The notes under the pieces: generated by a model
The model's database searches: none
The model's input: only the letters and a program-made list of their open reading frames with translations
Told to the model about the DNA's origin: nothing
Part shown: positions 1-8,314 of the stretch, piece after piece
Numbering within the stretch: the first letter of the stretch is position 1
How the letters are laid out: each line of letters starts with the position of its first letter
Made by a program: the position numbers and the translations under genes
Assembly: GCA_015264885.1 (NCBI GenBank)
Contig: JABZYY010000001.1
Span: 1-44,120, forward strand
Reading direction: 5' to 3'
Length of the DNA: 44,120 bases
Source of the DNA: Streptococcus sp.
GTDB taxonomy: Bacteria; Bacillota; Bacilli; Lactobacillales; Aerococcaceae

Positions 1-1356
1 CATTTATATGACATCATGAAAGAGAAAGACGCTATCTACATGAAAGAAGATTTCTCTGATGAAGATGGTATCCGTGCCGCTGAACTTGAAGGCGAATTTG
101 CTGAATTAAACGGTTGGGAAGCTGAAAGTGATGCGTCTCAATTATTACAAGGGTTAGGTATCACTGAAGACCAACACTACAAACTAATGAGCGAATTAGT
201 CGAAGCGGATAAGGTTAAAGTGTTACTTGCACAAGCATTATTCGGTAAACCAGACGTTCTTTTATTAGACGAACCAACAAACGGTTTGGACGCAAAATCA
301 ATTGCATGGTTAGAAGAGTTCTTAATCAACTTTGATAATACAGTCATCGTTGTATCCCATGACCGTCACTTCTTAAACAAAGTATGTACGCATATGGCGG
401 ACGTTGACTTTGGTAAGATTAAATTATTCGTTGGTAACTATGATTTCTGGTTACATTCAAGCCAATTAGCTGCGAAACTATTAGCTGACCAAAACGCGAA
501 GAAAGAAGAAAAAATCAAAGAGTTACAAGAATTCATCGCTCGTTTCTCTGCCAACGCTTCTAAATCAAAACAAGCGACTTCTCGTAAGAAAATGTTGGAT
601 AAAATTACATTGGATGATATTCAACCTTCAAGCCGTAAATATCCATTCGTTGGCTTTACACCAGCGCGTGAAATCGGGAATGACTTATTATTAGTCGAAG
701 GCTTATCAAAAACAATTGATGGCGAAGTTATTTTCGAAAACGTAAGCTTCCAATTATCAAAAGACGATAAAGTAGCGTTCTTAAGCCGTTCAGATATTGC
801 AATTACAACATTATTCAAGATCCTAACAGGCGAAATGGAAGCAGACAGCGGTACATTCAAGTGGGGTGTAACGACAAGTCAAGCCTACTTGCCAAAAGAT
901 ATGACAGACGAATTCTCAAACGAGAACTTAAATATCTTAGAATGGTTACGTCAATACGCACCAGTAGAAGAACAAGATAACACATTCTTACGTAGCTTCT
1001 TAGGTCGTATGTTATTCTCTGGAGACGATGTTATGAAACAAGTAACGGTTCTTTCAGGGGGAGAGAAAGTTCGTTGTATGTTATCTAAATTAATGCTATC
1101 TAAAGCAAACGTGTTAATCTTAGATGACCCAACAAACCACTTAGACTTAGAATCAATCACTGCATTGAACGATGGCTTAATTGCCTTCAAAGGTTCATTA
1201 CTATTCTCAAGTCATGACCACGAGTTCATTCAAACAACAGCGAACCGCATTATCGAAATCGGACCAAAAGGCATTGTGGACCGTCTTGGTTCTACTTATG
1301 ATGAGTTCCTTGAAGATGAAGCTGTTCAAGCACGTGTAGATGCTTTATACAATTAA
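1..1356 (+). CDS. ABC-F family ATPase (YbiT/YkpA type), 5' end outside window
   Basis: The reading frame is open from base 1, so the N-terminus lies outside the window; the first visible Met is at base 16. ABC-F proteins are soluble tandem ATPases that act on the ribosome rather than transport. What remains is the end of ATPase domain 1 (Walker B LLLDEPTNGLD, then a switch His in VVSHDRH), the charged linker with SKSKQATSRKK, and a whole domain 2 with signature LSGGEKVRC, Walker B LILDDPTNHLD and SSHDHEF. Roughly 90 residues including Walker A of domain 1 are missing if the usual length near 540 applies. Domain 2 has a degenerate Walker A region (SRSDIAITTLF, no GKS/T lysine), its Walker B ends in DD rather than DE, and the domain 1 signature reads VEADKVK. 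Codon use is strongly biased (TTA, CCA), as in a well-expressed gene. The family call is secure; the exact subfamily is inferred. Confidence 0.9.
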   Translation, partial: HLYDIMKEKDAIYMKEDFSDEDGIRAAELEGEFAELNGWEAESDASQLLQGLGITEDQHYKLMSELVEADKVKVLLAQALFGKPDVLLLDEPTNGLDAKSIAWLEEFLINFDNTVIVVSHDRHFLNKVCTHMADVDFGKIKLFVGNYDFWLHSSQLAAKLLADQNAKKEEKIKELQEFIARFSANASKSKQATSRKKMLDKITLDDIQPSSRKYPFVGFTPAREIGNDLLLVEGLSKTIDGEVIFENVSFQLSKDDKVAFLSRSDIAITTLFKILTGEMEADSGTFKWGVTTSQAYLPKDMTDEFSNENLNILEWLRQYAPVEEQDNTFLRSFLGRMLFSGDDVMKQVTVLSGGEKVRCMLSKLMLSKANVLILDDPTNHLDLESITALNDGLIAFKGSLLFSSHDHEFIQTTANRIIEIGPKGIVDRLGSTYDEFLEDEAVQARVDALYN

Positions 1357-1366
1357 TAAATGTTTA

Positions 1367-1398
1367 GACCAGAAGAGAAAAGTCTTCTGGTCTTTTTT
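1367..1398 (+). terminator. Intrinsic terminator after the ABC-F gene
   Basis: A perfect 10-bp stem, GACCAGAAGA pairing with TCTTCTGGTC, encloses a 6-nt loop and is followed directly by six T. It separates the ABC-F gene from the next gene. Confidence 0.9.
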
Positions 1399-1440
1399 GG
1401 GTATTTAGTGTAGGATAAGATTATTAGAGGAGGTATTCAA

Positions 1441-1926
1441 ATGACAAAAATTTATTTTGCAAGTCCATTATTCTCAGAAATGGAATTAGCCTTTAACAAA
1501 GTACTCGTAGAAAAAATTCGCAACCAGTTCCCAGGGGTAGAGGTGTACTTACCGCAAGAACAAATGGCGATTAATGATAAGAGCTCATACGCGGACTCAA
1601 CGATGATCGCTCAATATGACACAGATGCCTTATTAGAATCAGATTTGATGATTGCTGTTTTAGATGGCGCAGTGATTGACGTCGGTGTTGCCAGTGAAAT
1701 TGGAGTAGCGTACCATGCGGATATGCCAATTCTTGGACTATATACAGATAGCCGTCAACAAGGAGCAGATAATCCTCAAAAATTAGAGGCTTTACAAGAA
1801 GTAGCAGAGTCCCAATTTAGCTACGTAAACCTTTATACTGCGGGTCTTGTGAAGCTTCGCGGGGAGATTGTTTCTAGCAGTGATGAGCTCCTTGAAGCGC
1901 TAAAAGCCTATCTAAAGGAATCATAA
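1441..1926 (+). CDS. Nucleoside 2-deoxyribosyltransferase-like protein
   Basis: The 161-residue protein has the fold signature of nucleoside 2-deoxyribosyltransferases, which swap the base on 2'-deoxynucleosides in purine and pyrimidine salvage. Visible marks are the N-terminal IYFASPLFSEME strand-loop, the acidic pair VLDGAVIDVG near residues 74-82, and VASEIGVAY with Glu86 in the place of the family's catalytic Glu. Length matches the family, about 155-165 residues. The ATG is supported by a strong GAGGAGG ribosome binding site ending 7 nt upstream. The gene stands alone, between the terminator of the ABC-F gene and the next promoter. Substrate preference cannot be read from the sequence, and a related nucleoside hydrolase-like function is possible. 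Confidence 0.8.
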   Translation: MTKIYFASPLFSEMELAFNKVLVEKIRNQFPGVEVYLPQEQMAINDKSSYADSTMIAQYDTDALLESDLMIAVLDGAVIDVGVASEIGVAYHADMPILGLYTDSRQQGADNPQKLEALQEVAESQFSYVNLYTAGLVKLRGEIVSSSDELLEALKAYLKES

Positions 1927-1929
1927 AAT

Positions 1930-1956
1930 TGTAAAGTTTTGTTACAATTCTGTAAT
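1930..1956 (+). promoter_or_regulatory. WalR-type binding site
   Basis: TGTTAC-AATTC-TGTAAT at 1940-1956 fits the WalR (YycF) consensus TGTWAH-N5-TGTWAH exactly. A third half-site, TGTAAA at 1930-1935, lies one helical turn upstream. The site is about 75 bp before a secreted cell-wall protein, the kind of gene WalRK controls in Bacillota. A possible promoter overlaps it (TTACAA at 1943, TACTTT at 1965), but the core elements are weak. Confidence 0.6.
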
Positions 1957-2031
1957 ATAACTGATACTTTCTCAATATGTTTCTCATGTAAAATGTGAGG
2001 TAAGTTGGAGAAAGTGTGGTGAAAATCACTT

Positions 2032-3117
2032 TTGAAAAAGATGAAACAGATTGTTCTGACGTTAATGGCTTTTATCTTAGTCTCTGGACCGTTAGCACCT
2101 TCAGCATTTGCGGAAGAATCGGATATCCAGAAGCTTGAAGCGCAACTAACTTCAGAATTACAAAAAGTGAATACGAAATATCAAGAAATTGAAAGTTTAA
2201 ACCAACAAATCGATTCTCTTAATAAAGAGAAAGAAACACTTGCTGAAAAGATTACGACTCAAGAAGCAAAAGTGGAAGAACGTAAACAAGTGGCAGCCAA
2301 ACGATTGCAACAAATTCAAGTTTCTGACTTTGTTTCTTATAGTATTTTACATTTATTAAATTCAGAAAGTATTTCAGATTTCTTAAATCGATTATTTGTA
2401 TTTCAACAATTATTCCAATCGGATGAAGAAGTGTTGAAGAACTTATCAGAGCAAGTAGCTGAATTATCTCGCCTGAAAACAGCAGCAGAACAAGCGTCAA
2501 CTGACTTAGTCGCTAAAAAAGAACAACTTACTGCTGATAGTCAAGCGTTCGAAGGTTCAGTCAATGATTTGAAAAAATTAATTGCTGATAACAAAGAAGC
2601 TCTTGCAAAAGTTCAAGAACAAAAGAAAGAAGCATCTGGAGCAGTGGCCTCAGCTATTACAGCAGTTGCACAATTAACTACAGATAAACCAGCTGTAGCC
2701 TCATCTACGCAGCAAACACCAACTACTCAAGCTGCAACAGCTGAACCAGCTACAACGGTTGCTCAAACACAAGCATCTGCTACTTCAGAAACACCAACGA
2801 CGCAAACAGCTGCAGCAAGCAACCAATCTGGTGGAAGAACCTTAAACGTTCAAGCAACTGGATATTCTTATAATGAGCCAGGATTAAGCCCTTATACAGC
2901 GACTGGTATCGACTTACGTAAGAATCCAACAGTTATTGCGGTTGACCCAAGCGTGATTCCTTTAGGAAGCTTAGTAGAAGTTCCTGGATACGGAATTGCG
3001 ATTGCTGGAGATACTGGTGGAGCAATTAAAGGAAATATCATTGACCTTCACTTCACAACAGTAGATCAAGCAAATCAATGGGGAAGACGTAACGTTACGA
3101 TTCGAATTTTTAACTAA
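2032..3117 (+). CDS. Secreted coiled-coil protein with C-terminal 3D domain, likely cell-wall lytic enzyme
   Basis: The 361-residue product has a signal peptide (KK, hydrophobic segment 7-22, predicted cleavage after the SAFA ending at residue 27). A long coiled coil rich in E, K and Q spans about 30-210. A T/Q/A-rich linker covers about 215-270. The C-terminal 3D domain covers about 275-361 and carries the acidic motif GDTGG.IKG.IIDLHF. 3D domains share the double-psi barrel of lytic transglycosylases such as MltA, so peptidoglycan cleavage is the likely role; the coiled coil resembles PcsB-type regulators. Start choice: TTG at 2032 has GTGGTGA 9 nt upstream, while the in-frame ATG at 2041 is further away; both leave an intact signal peptide. 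Expression is probably under WalR (site at 1930-1956). Confidence 0.85.
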   Translation: MKKMKQIVLTLMAFILVSGPLAPSAFAEESDIQKLEAQLTSELQKVNTKYQEIESLNQQIDSLNKEKETLAEKITTQEAKVEERKQVAAKRLQQIQVSDFVSYSILHLLNSESISDFLNRLFVFQQLFQSDEEVLKNLSEQVAELSRLKTAAEQASTDLVAKKEQLTADSQAFEGSVNDLKKLIADNKEALAKVQEQKKEASGAVASAITAVAQLTTDKPAVASSTQQTPTTQAATAEPATTVAQTQASATSETPTTQTAAASNQSGGRTLNVQATGYSYNEPGLSPYTATGIDLRKNPTVIAVDPSVIPLGSLVEVPGYGIAIAGDTGGAIKGNIIDLHFTTVDQANQWGRRNVTIRIFN

Positions 3118-3124
3118 ACGAAAA

Positions 3125-3152
3125 AACACTCTCGGAAAGAGAGTGTTTTTTT
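3125..3152 (+). terminator. Intrinsic terminator after the 3D-domain gene
   Basis: The 9-bp stem AACACTCTC / GAGAGTGTT has a GGAAA loop and runs into a T tract, 7 nt after the stop codon. Confidence 0.9.
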
Positions 3153-3221
3153 GTTGAGTGTGTTTTGCTAGATAATTTGTGATAAAATAATCTTTGTATT
3201 GAATAAAAAGGAGCAGTTGTA

Positions 3222-4031
3222 ATGATTAAATTAATTGCTATCGACATGGATGGTACCTTATTAAACAGTAAAAAAGAATTATTAGAAGAGACGAAACAAT
3301 ATTTCAAGAACTTTCATAACAAAAACACTGAAACTTTATTAGTGATCTGTACAGGACGTCCTGAAAGTGGAATTCGTCCGTATTTAAAAGACTTAGGATA
3401 TTTAGAAGAAAATCACTATATTATTAGCCAAAATGGCGCCAATATTTATGAGAGTCAAACTGGGAAACGTGTGATGGATGCATTCGTTGATTCTAAAGCA
3501 ATTCAAAAATGGATTGAATTAGGGAAGACTCACGGTATTAGCGTGATGGGAGCTGGCGTGGATTACTATTATTCGTTCGATGAAGATCCAACAGAATGGA
3601 TGGAGTTTGACGTTAAGATCGTTAGTGGAAAGTTAAAACGAATTACAATTGAGGACTCTCTATCCACTGACTTTTATAAACTTCTTTTACTTGGTGATGA
3701 AGAACAACTCAATGAGTTTGAAACATTTATTCCTCAGGAGTGGAGAAATGAATTTTATGTCGTTCGTAGTCAGAAGTATTTAATAGAAGTTCTAACTAAG
3801 GGCGTTAATAAAGCTTTTGGATTAGAAAAATTAGCCAAAGAACTAAATATTCAATCAAGTGAGATCGCAGCAATTGGAGACGCTGCTAATGATATCGAAA
3901 TGTTAAAATACGCTGGACTTGCCATAGCGATGGGAAATGCAAGTGAAGAAGTAAAAGCTGTTTCTGATATCGTCACAGATACGAATGAAAACAATGGTGT
4001 TATTAAAGCCATTGACCAGTTAATTCAGTAA
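3222..4031 (+). CDS. Cof-type HAD family phosphatase
   Basis: This 269-residue protein is a haloacid dehalogenase-superfamily phosphatase of the Cof/YidA class, which dephosphorylates small phosphorylated metabolites (sugar phosphates, FMN, PLP). All four motifs are present: DMDGTLL with nucleophile Asp8 and acid/base Asp10, CTGR with Thr44, Lys197 in the GVNKAFGLEKL stretch, and GDAANDIEML with Asp220 and Asp224 for Mg2+. The C2-type cap lies between motifs II and III. Length is typical. AAAGGAG precedes the ATG. It is a single-gene unit between a terminator upstream and the T-box promoter downstream. Its substrate cannot be told from sequence. Confidence 0.9.
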   Translation: MIKLIAIDMDGTLLNSKKELLEETKQYFKNFHNKNTETLLVICTGRPESGIRPYLKDLGYLEENHYIISQNGANIYESQTGKRVMDAFVDSKAIQKWIELGKTHGISVMGAGVDYYYSFDEDPTEWMEFDVKIVSGKLKRITIEDSLSTDFYKLLLLGDEEQLNEFETFIPQEWRNEFYVVRSQKYLIEVLTKGVNKAFGLEKLAKELNIQSSEIAAIGDAANDIEMLKYAGLAIAMGNASEEVKAVSDIVTDTNENNGVIKAIDQLIQ

Positions 4032-4118
4032 GAATTCATAAAGCAAAGTGTAACTTTTATGTTAGATTTTTCTTTTCGTTTTTGGTAGAGTTTGAGATTA
4101 AAAAATAATTAGATTTTC

Positions 4119-4147
4119 TTGACAAATAGGCATTCCTCTAGTATTCT
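4119..4147 (+). promoter_or_regulatory. Promoter of the hisS-aspS T-box transcript
   Basis: A perfect -35 TTGACA at 4119-4124, a 17-bp spacer and -10 TATTCT at 4142-4147 put the transcription start near 4154, just before the T-box stem I. Confidence 0.8.
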
Positions 4148-4153
4148 TTATAG

Positions 4154-4375
4154 CAACAATATAAATCCTTAGACAGAGACATAAAACGTACACTAAAGAG
4201 ATAGAAGCCGTGGCTGAAAGCTTCTAACCGTACAAGGAAAGACACTCTTGAGGAGAATAATGCAAAGTTATTCCGGTAATTCCGTTATCATTAAGAGGGA
4301 AAGAGCTCTTTCCGAACTAAGGTGGTACCACGAAAATTTCGTCCTGACTTCTATTGAAGTTGGGATTTTTTTATT
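4154..4375 (+). promoter_or_regulatory. T-box riboswitch leader of hisS-aspS
   Basis: The leader of about 220 nt has the T-box layout. The base of stem I pairs TCCTTAG (4166-4172) with TTGAGGA (4248-4254); an inner arm TAGAAGC/GCTTCTA follows. A stem III of GGAAAGAG/CTCTTTCC sits at 4298-4313. The conserved T-box AAGGTGGTACCACG is at 4319-4332, and the terminator at 4343-4375. The presumed specifier region reads GACAC at 4241-4245, which contains both GAC (Asp) and CAC (His), matching the two synthetase genes downstream. The antiterminator bulge is TGGT (4323-4326). Uncharged tRNA is expected to stabilise the antiterminator and turn on hisS-aspS. Class and position are clear; which codon is read is inference. 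Confidence 0.93.
4343..4375 (+). terminator. T-box attenuator terminator
   Basis: CCTGACTTC (4343-4351) pairs with GAAGTTGGG (4356-4364) through a 4-nt loop, with two wobble pairs, followed by ATTTTTTTATTTTT. It is the off-state terminator of the T-box leader, 25 nt before hisS. Confidence 0.85.
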
Positions 4376-4400
4376 TTTATCGAAAGAAAGGATGATTCAT

Positions 4401-5717
4401 ATGATTCAAAAACCAAAAGGGACAGCCGATTTATTACCTGAAGAACTCAAAATTTGGCACTATATCGAAGAAACAGCACGCATCATTTTAGGCGATTATC
4501 AATTTGAAGAAATGCGTACACCAATGTTTGAAAGCTACGATTTATTTAGCCGTGGTGTTGGGGATACGAGTGATATCGTTTCAAAAGAGATGTATGATTT
4601 CTACGATAAAGGAGACCGCCACATTACACTTCGTCCAGAAGGAACTGCAGCGATTGTTCGTGCTTATGTAGAAAATAAATTATATGGACCAGAACATAAG
4701 AAACCTTATAAAGTGTATTATATGGCTCCAATGTTCCGTTATGAGCGTCCACAATCAGGACGTCTTCGTCAATTCCATCAATTAGGAGTTGAGGTGTTTG
4801 GTTCTACAAATCCTGCTACAGACGTTGAAACGATTGCGATGGCTTGGGATTTATTAAAAGAACTCGGATTATCAAATATGCGCTTAGTGATTAACTCACT
4901 AGGTAAAACAGCGGATCGTATTAAATACCGTGAAGCGTTAATTCGTTACTTAGAACCATTTGCAGATGAACTTAGTGAAGATTCAAAGAATCGTCTTCAC
5001 AAAAATCCATTACGTGTTTTAGATAGTAAAGACAAACGTGATATCGAAATTGTTAAAAATGCACCTCGCATTTTAGAATTCTTATCAGACGAAGCACGCA
5101 CTCACTTTGAAAAAGTACAACAATACTTAAACGCACTAGAGATTCCATTTGAAATCGATGAAACAATGGTACGTGGACTCGATTACTATCAAGATACAAT
5201 TTTTGAAATCATGACAGATTCTAAGTCATTTGGTGCTAAAACTACAATTTGTGGTGGTGGACGTTATGACGGTCTTGTCCAAGAACTCGATGGACCTGAA
5301 ACTCCAGGATTTGGATTTGGACTTGGAATCGAACGTCTTGTGTTATTAATGAAGGATGAACAAGTTGAAGTTCCTGAATTACAAGAACTAGATGTATATA
5401 TTGTTGGACTCGGTGAAGCAACAGAAGAGGAAGTATTAAAACTTTCTATTTCACTCCGTCAACAAGGGTACTCAGTAGATCGTGATTTCTTCGGACGTAA
5501 AGCAAAACCACAGTTCAAGAACGCTCAAAAATATGGCGCTAAAGTGGTCATCACACTTGGTGAAGAAGAATTAGAAACAAAACAAGTACCAGTGAAAGTA
5601 ATGAAAACTGGTAAAGAAGTAAAAATTAATTTACAAGAACTCTATGATGATTTCGATAGCATTTATCGTCAAATCACAATGGATACAACGGCCATTGACG
5701 AGTACTTTGGTAAATAG
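4401..5717 (+). CDS. hisS: Histidyl-tRNA synthetase
   Basis: A class II aminoacyl-tRNA synthetase of 438 residues that charges tRNA-His in the cytoplasm. Motif 2 ([10 protein letters not shown]) is near residues 112-121, the HisA-specific RGLDYYQDT near 258-266, and GGGRYDGL plus motif 3 GFGLGIERL near 285-313; an anticodon-binding domain fills the C-terminus from about 330. The start is ATG 4401 with AAGGA 8 nt upstream, giving the usual [15 protein letters not shown] opening. An open frame runs upstream to 4248, but that part lies inside the T-box leader and terminator and is not protein. The downstream gap to aspS is 14 nt, so the pair is co-transcribed. Confidence 0.97.
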   Translation: MIQKPKGTADLLPEELKIWHYIEETARIILGDYQFEEMRTPMFESYDLFSRGVGDTSDIVSKEMYDFYDKGDRHITLRPEGTAAIVRAYVENKLYGPEHKKPYKVYYMAPMFRYERPQSGRLRQFHQLGVEVFGSTNPATDVETIAMAWDLLKELGLSNMRLVINSLGKTADRIKYREALIRYLEPFADELSEDSKNRLHKNPLRVLDSKDKRDIEIVKNAPRILEFLSDEARTHFEKVQQYLNALEIPFEIDETMVRGLDYYQDTIFEIMTDSKSFGAKTTICGGGRYDGLVQELDGPETPGFGFGLGIERLVLLMKDEQVEVPELQELDVYIVGLGEATEEEVLKLSISLRQQGYSVDRDFFGRKAKPQFKNAQKYGAKVVITLGEEELETKQVPVKVMKTGKEVKINLQELYDDFDSIYRQITMDTTAIDEYFGK

Positions 5718-5731
5718 AAAGAGGGATAGAT

Positions 5732-7489
5732 ATGAAAAGAAGAACGGAATATTGTGGATTAATTAGTGAAAAATTAGTAGGACAAACAGTCACATTAGAT
5801 GGTTGGGTGGCAAAACGTCGTGACCATGGTGGAGTAATCTTTATCGACTTACGTGACCGCGAAGGCATTATGCAAGTTGTTTTCAATCCAGCGCGCAACC
5901 AAGAAGCGTTTGAAATTGCAGAAAAATTACGTTCTGAATACGTGATTCAAGTAACGGGTGAAGTGGCGTATCGTGGCGAAGGCTTAGAAAACCCAAACCT
6001 TAAAACGGGTAAATTTGAATTATTAGTCGATGAAGTAGAAGTGTTCTCTCAAGCAAAAACTTCTCCAATCTATATCGATGACGAACAAAAAGCATCAGAA
6101 GAATTACGTTTGAAATATCGTTACTTAGATATTCGTCGTCGCCCAGTATTAGAAAACTTACGCTTACGTCACAAAGCGACACGTTCAATTCGTGAGTATT
6201 TAGATGGCGAAGGCTATATCGACGTTGAAACTCCAATTTTGGCTAAATCTACACCAGAAGGAGCACGTGACTACTTAGTACCTTCACGTGTTCACGAAGG
6301 AAGCTTCTATGCATTACCTCAATCACCACAAACATTTAAACAATTGTTGATGGGTGCTGGATTAGACCGTTACTACCAAATCGTTCGTTGCTTCCGTGAC
6401 GAAGACTTACGTGGAGACCGTCAACCAGAATTTACACAAGTCGATATTGAAACAAGTTTCCTATCCGCTGAAGAAATTCAAGAAATGATGGAAGGCTTAT
6501 TGAAGAAAGTAATGAAAGACACATTGGATGTGGATGTTCAAACGCCATTCCCACGTATTTCATTTGCTGAAGCAATGGCTCGCTACGGTAATGATAAGCC
6601 AGATACTCGTTTCGATTTGGAGTTAATCGACGTGAGCGATATCATGAAAGATTCAGACCTTAAAGTTTTCAGTTCATGTGTCGAAAACGGCGGAGAAGTA
6701 AAAGTCCTTAACTTAAAAGGGCTCGCTTCAGAGTATTCTCGCAAAGATGCAGATAGCTTAGCGGACTTTGTTGCGAAATTTGGGGCTAAAGGGTTAGCCT
6801 GGATTAAAGTAGAAGAAGATGGCCTAAAAGGACCAATTGCGAAATTCCTCGTGAACCAAGAAGCAGCTTTTCGTGAACGTATTAATGCTGAAGTAGGAGA
6901 CATCGTATTCTTCTGTGCGGACAAACCAGAAGTGGTAGCTCAATCATTATCTGAATTACGTTTACACTTCGGTAAAAAACATAACTTAATCGATTCATCT
7001 AAATATAACTTCTTATGGGTTGTTGATTGGCCTTTATTAGAACATGACGCTGAAGAAGACCGTTATGTAGCAATGCACCATCCATTCACTCGTCCAGTGA
7101 ACGAAGACTTCCAAGCATTAATCGATGATCCGGCCTCTGCGAAAGCACAAGCCTACGATATCGTATTAAACGGTTATGAATTAGGTGGAGGTTCATTACG
7201 TATTTACCGTCGCGATATGCAAGAAGCGATGTTCAAAGTTTTAGGATTTACAAAAGAATCTGCTGAAAGTCAATTTGGATTCTTATTAGACGCATTAGAC
7301 TATGGATTCCCACCACATGGAGGAATTGCGCTTGGTTTAGACCGTTTAGTAATGTTATTAGCTGGTGAAGATAACATTCGTGAAGTTATCGCGTTTCCTA
7401 AGAACAGCTCCGCAGTGGATCCAATGACACAAGCTCCAAGTGAAGTGTCAGCAAAACAATTAGATGAGCTTTCATTAAAAATTAAATAA
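5732..7489 (+). CDS. aspS: Aspartyl-tRNA synthetase
   Basis: A bacterial-type class II synthetase of 585 residues. It has an N-terminal OB-fold anticodon-binding domain (about 1-105), motif 2 [14 protein letters not shown] at 221-234, the bacterial GAD insertion (about 300-415) and motif 3 [15 protein letters not shown] near 530. The OB fold carries RRDHGG (His32) and an EGLENPN loop near 83-89. These positions are linked in the family to relaxed recognition of tRNA-Asn, so it may be partly non-discriminating; that is inference. It is coupled to hisS (14-nt gap, AGAGGGAT as ribosome binding site). No terminator follows, and the DeoR gene starts 33 nt later. Confidence 0.97.
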   Translation: MKRRTEYCGLISEKLVGQTVTLDGWVAKRRDHGGVIFIDLRDREGIMQVVFNPARNQEAFEIAEKLRSEYVIQVTGEVAYRGEGLENPNLKTGKFELLVDEVEVFSQAKTSPIYIDDEQKASEELRLKYRYLDIRRRPVLENLRLRHKATRSIREYLDGEGYIDVETPILAKSTPEGARDYLVPSRVHEGSFYALPQSPQTFKQLLMGAGLDRYYQIVRCFRDEDLRGDRQPEFTQVDIETSFLSAEEIQEMMEGLLKKVMKDTLDVDVQTPFPRISFAEAMARYGNDKPDTRFDLELIDVSDIMKDSDLKVFSSCVENGGEVKVLNLKGLASEYSRKDADSLADFVAKFGAKGLAWIKVEEDGLKGPIAKFLVNQEAAFRERINAEVGDIVFFCADKPEVVAQSLSELRLHFGKKHNLIDSSKYNFLWVVDWPLLEHDAEEDRYVAMHHPFTRPVNEDFQALIDDPASAKAQAYDIVLNGYELGGGSLRIYRRDMQEAMFKVLGFTKESAESQFGFLLDALDYGFPPHGGIALGLDRLVMLLAGEDNIREVIAFPKNSSAVDPMTQAPSEVSAKQLDELSLKIK

Positions 7490-7522
7490 AACTGAATGGA
7501 ATTTTAAAAGGAGGAAGAAACT

Positions 7523-8290
7523 TTGAAGAGTAGTAAAGGTGTTGTGTTTAAACGACAACAACGTATCCTTCATCTTTTACAAGAGAACACTGAGATGTCT
7601 GTTGAAGACTTATCGAAAGAGTTAGAAGTTTCTGAAATCACCATTCGAAGAGATTTACAACAATTTGAAGATCAAGGAGTTATCGAGCGCTTCTATGGAG
7701 GCGCGCGGTATCTTGCTGGAAAAATTAAACATGAAAACGTGGAACAAATCCAATATAATTCCATGAAAAAAAACATCGCAAGAAGAGCCGCGGGATTAGT
7801 ACGAGATCATAATATGGTCTTTATTAACTCAGGCTCTACTGCCTTTTTGTTATTAAATTTTCTAGCGGATGCCAACGTTACAATCTTAACGAATAATGGT
7901 CGTTCCATCTTCAAAAAGCCGTCTACGAAAGCGTCAATCGTGATTAGTGGTGGAGAAATTTTCGAACAGAAAAAATCTCTTGTTGGGGATTTTGCGATTA
8001 ACTCATTCTCAAAAGCGCGTGCAGACATTTGTTTCCTAGGTGTTGGAGGAATTAGTAAAAACGGGATTTCAACGTATGCACTGCCAGAGACGGCAGTGAA
8101 CCGTGTGATTTTAGAACGTACAACAGGGCATCGCATCATTGTAACGGAAGGGTTCAAAGTTGGTCGTGATTCAAACTTTCATACAGCGGATTGTAATATG
8201 ATTACTCATTTAATTACAGACCATACCGCTGACCCTGAAACCGTAGCTTATTTGAAGAGTATCGGTGTGAAAGTGTTATTTATTTCGTAA
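7523..8290 (+). CDS. DeoR/GlpR-family transcriptional regulator
   Basis: A 255-residue regulator. The N-terminal winged helix-turn-helix (residues about 8-60) contains MSVEDLSKELEVSEITIRRD, and the C-terminal DeoR-type sugar-phosphate sensor domain (about 75-235) has NSGSTAFLLL and the GVGGIS loop. Members usually repress carbohydrate operons and are released by a phosphorylated sugar. It starts at TTG 7523 behind a strong AGGAGGAAG. It has no sugar gene next to it: it sits between aspS and trmK. It may act at a distance, and the ula operators at the far end of this window are one possible target. The family is sure, the target unknown. Confidence 0.9.
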   Translation: MKSSKGVVFKRQQRILHLLQENTEMSVEDLSKELEVSEITIRRDLQQFEDQGVIERFYGGARYLAGKIKHENVEQIQYNSMKKNIARRAAGLVRDHNMVFINSGSTAFLLLNFLADANVTILTNNGRSIFKKPSTKASIVISGGEIFEQKKSLVGDFAINSFSKARADICFLGVGGISKNGISTYALPETAVNRVILERTTGHRIIVTEGFKVGRDSNFHTADCNMITHLITDHTADPETVAYLKSIGVKVLFIS

Positions 8291-8314
8291 TGAAAAAGAA
8301 TGTAGAGGTATAAA

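Noticed and set aside
4248..4400. N-terminal extension of HisS by 51 residues
   Set aside because: The stretch is the 3' half of the T-box leader and its terminator; a normal start with a ribosome binding site lies at 4401 and matches the family's N-terminus.
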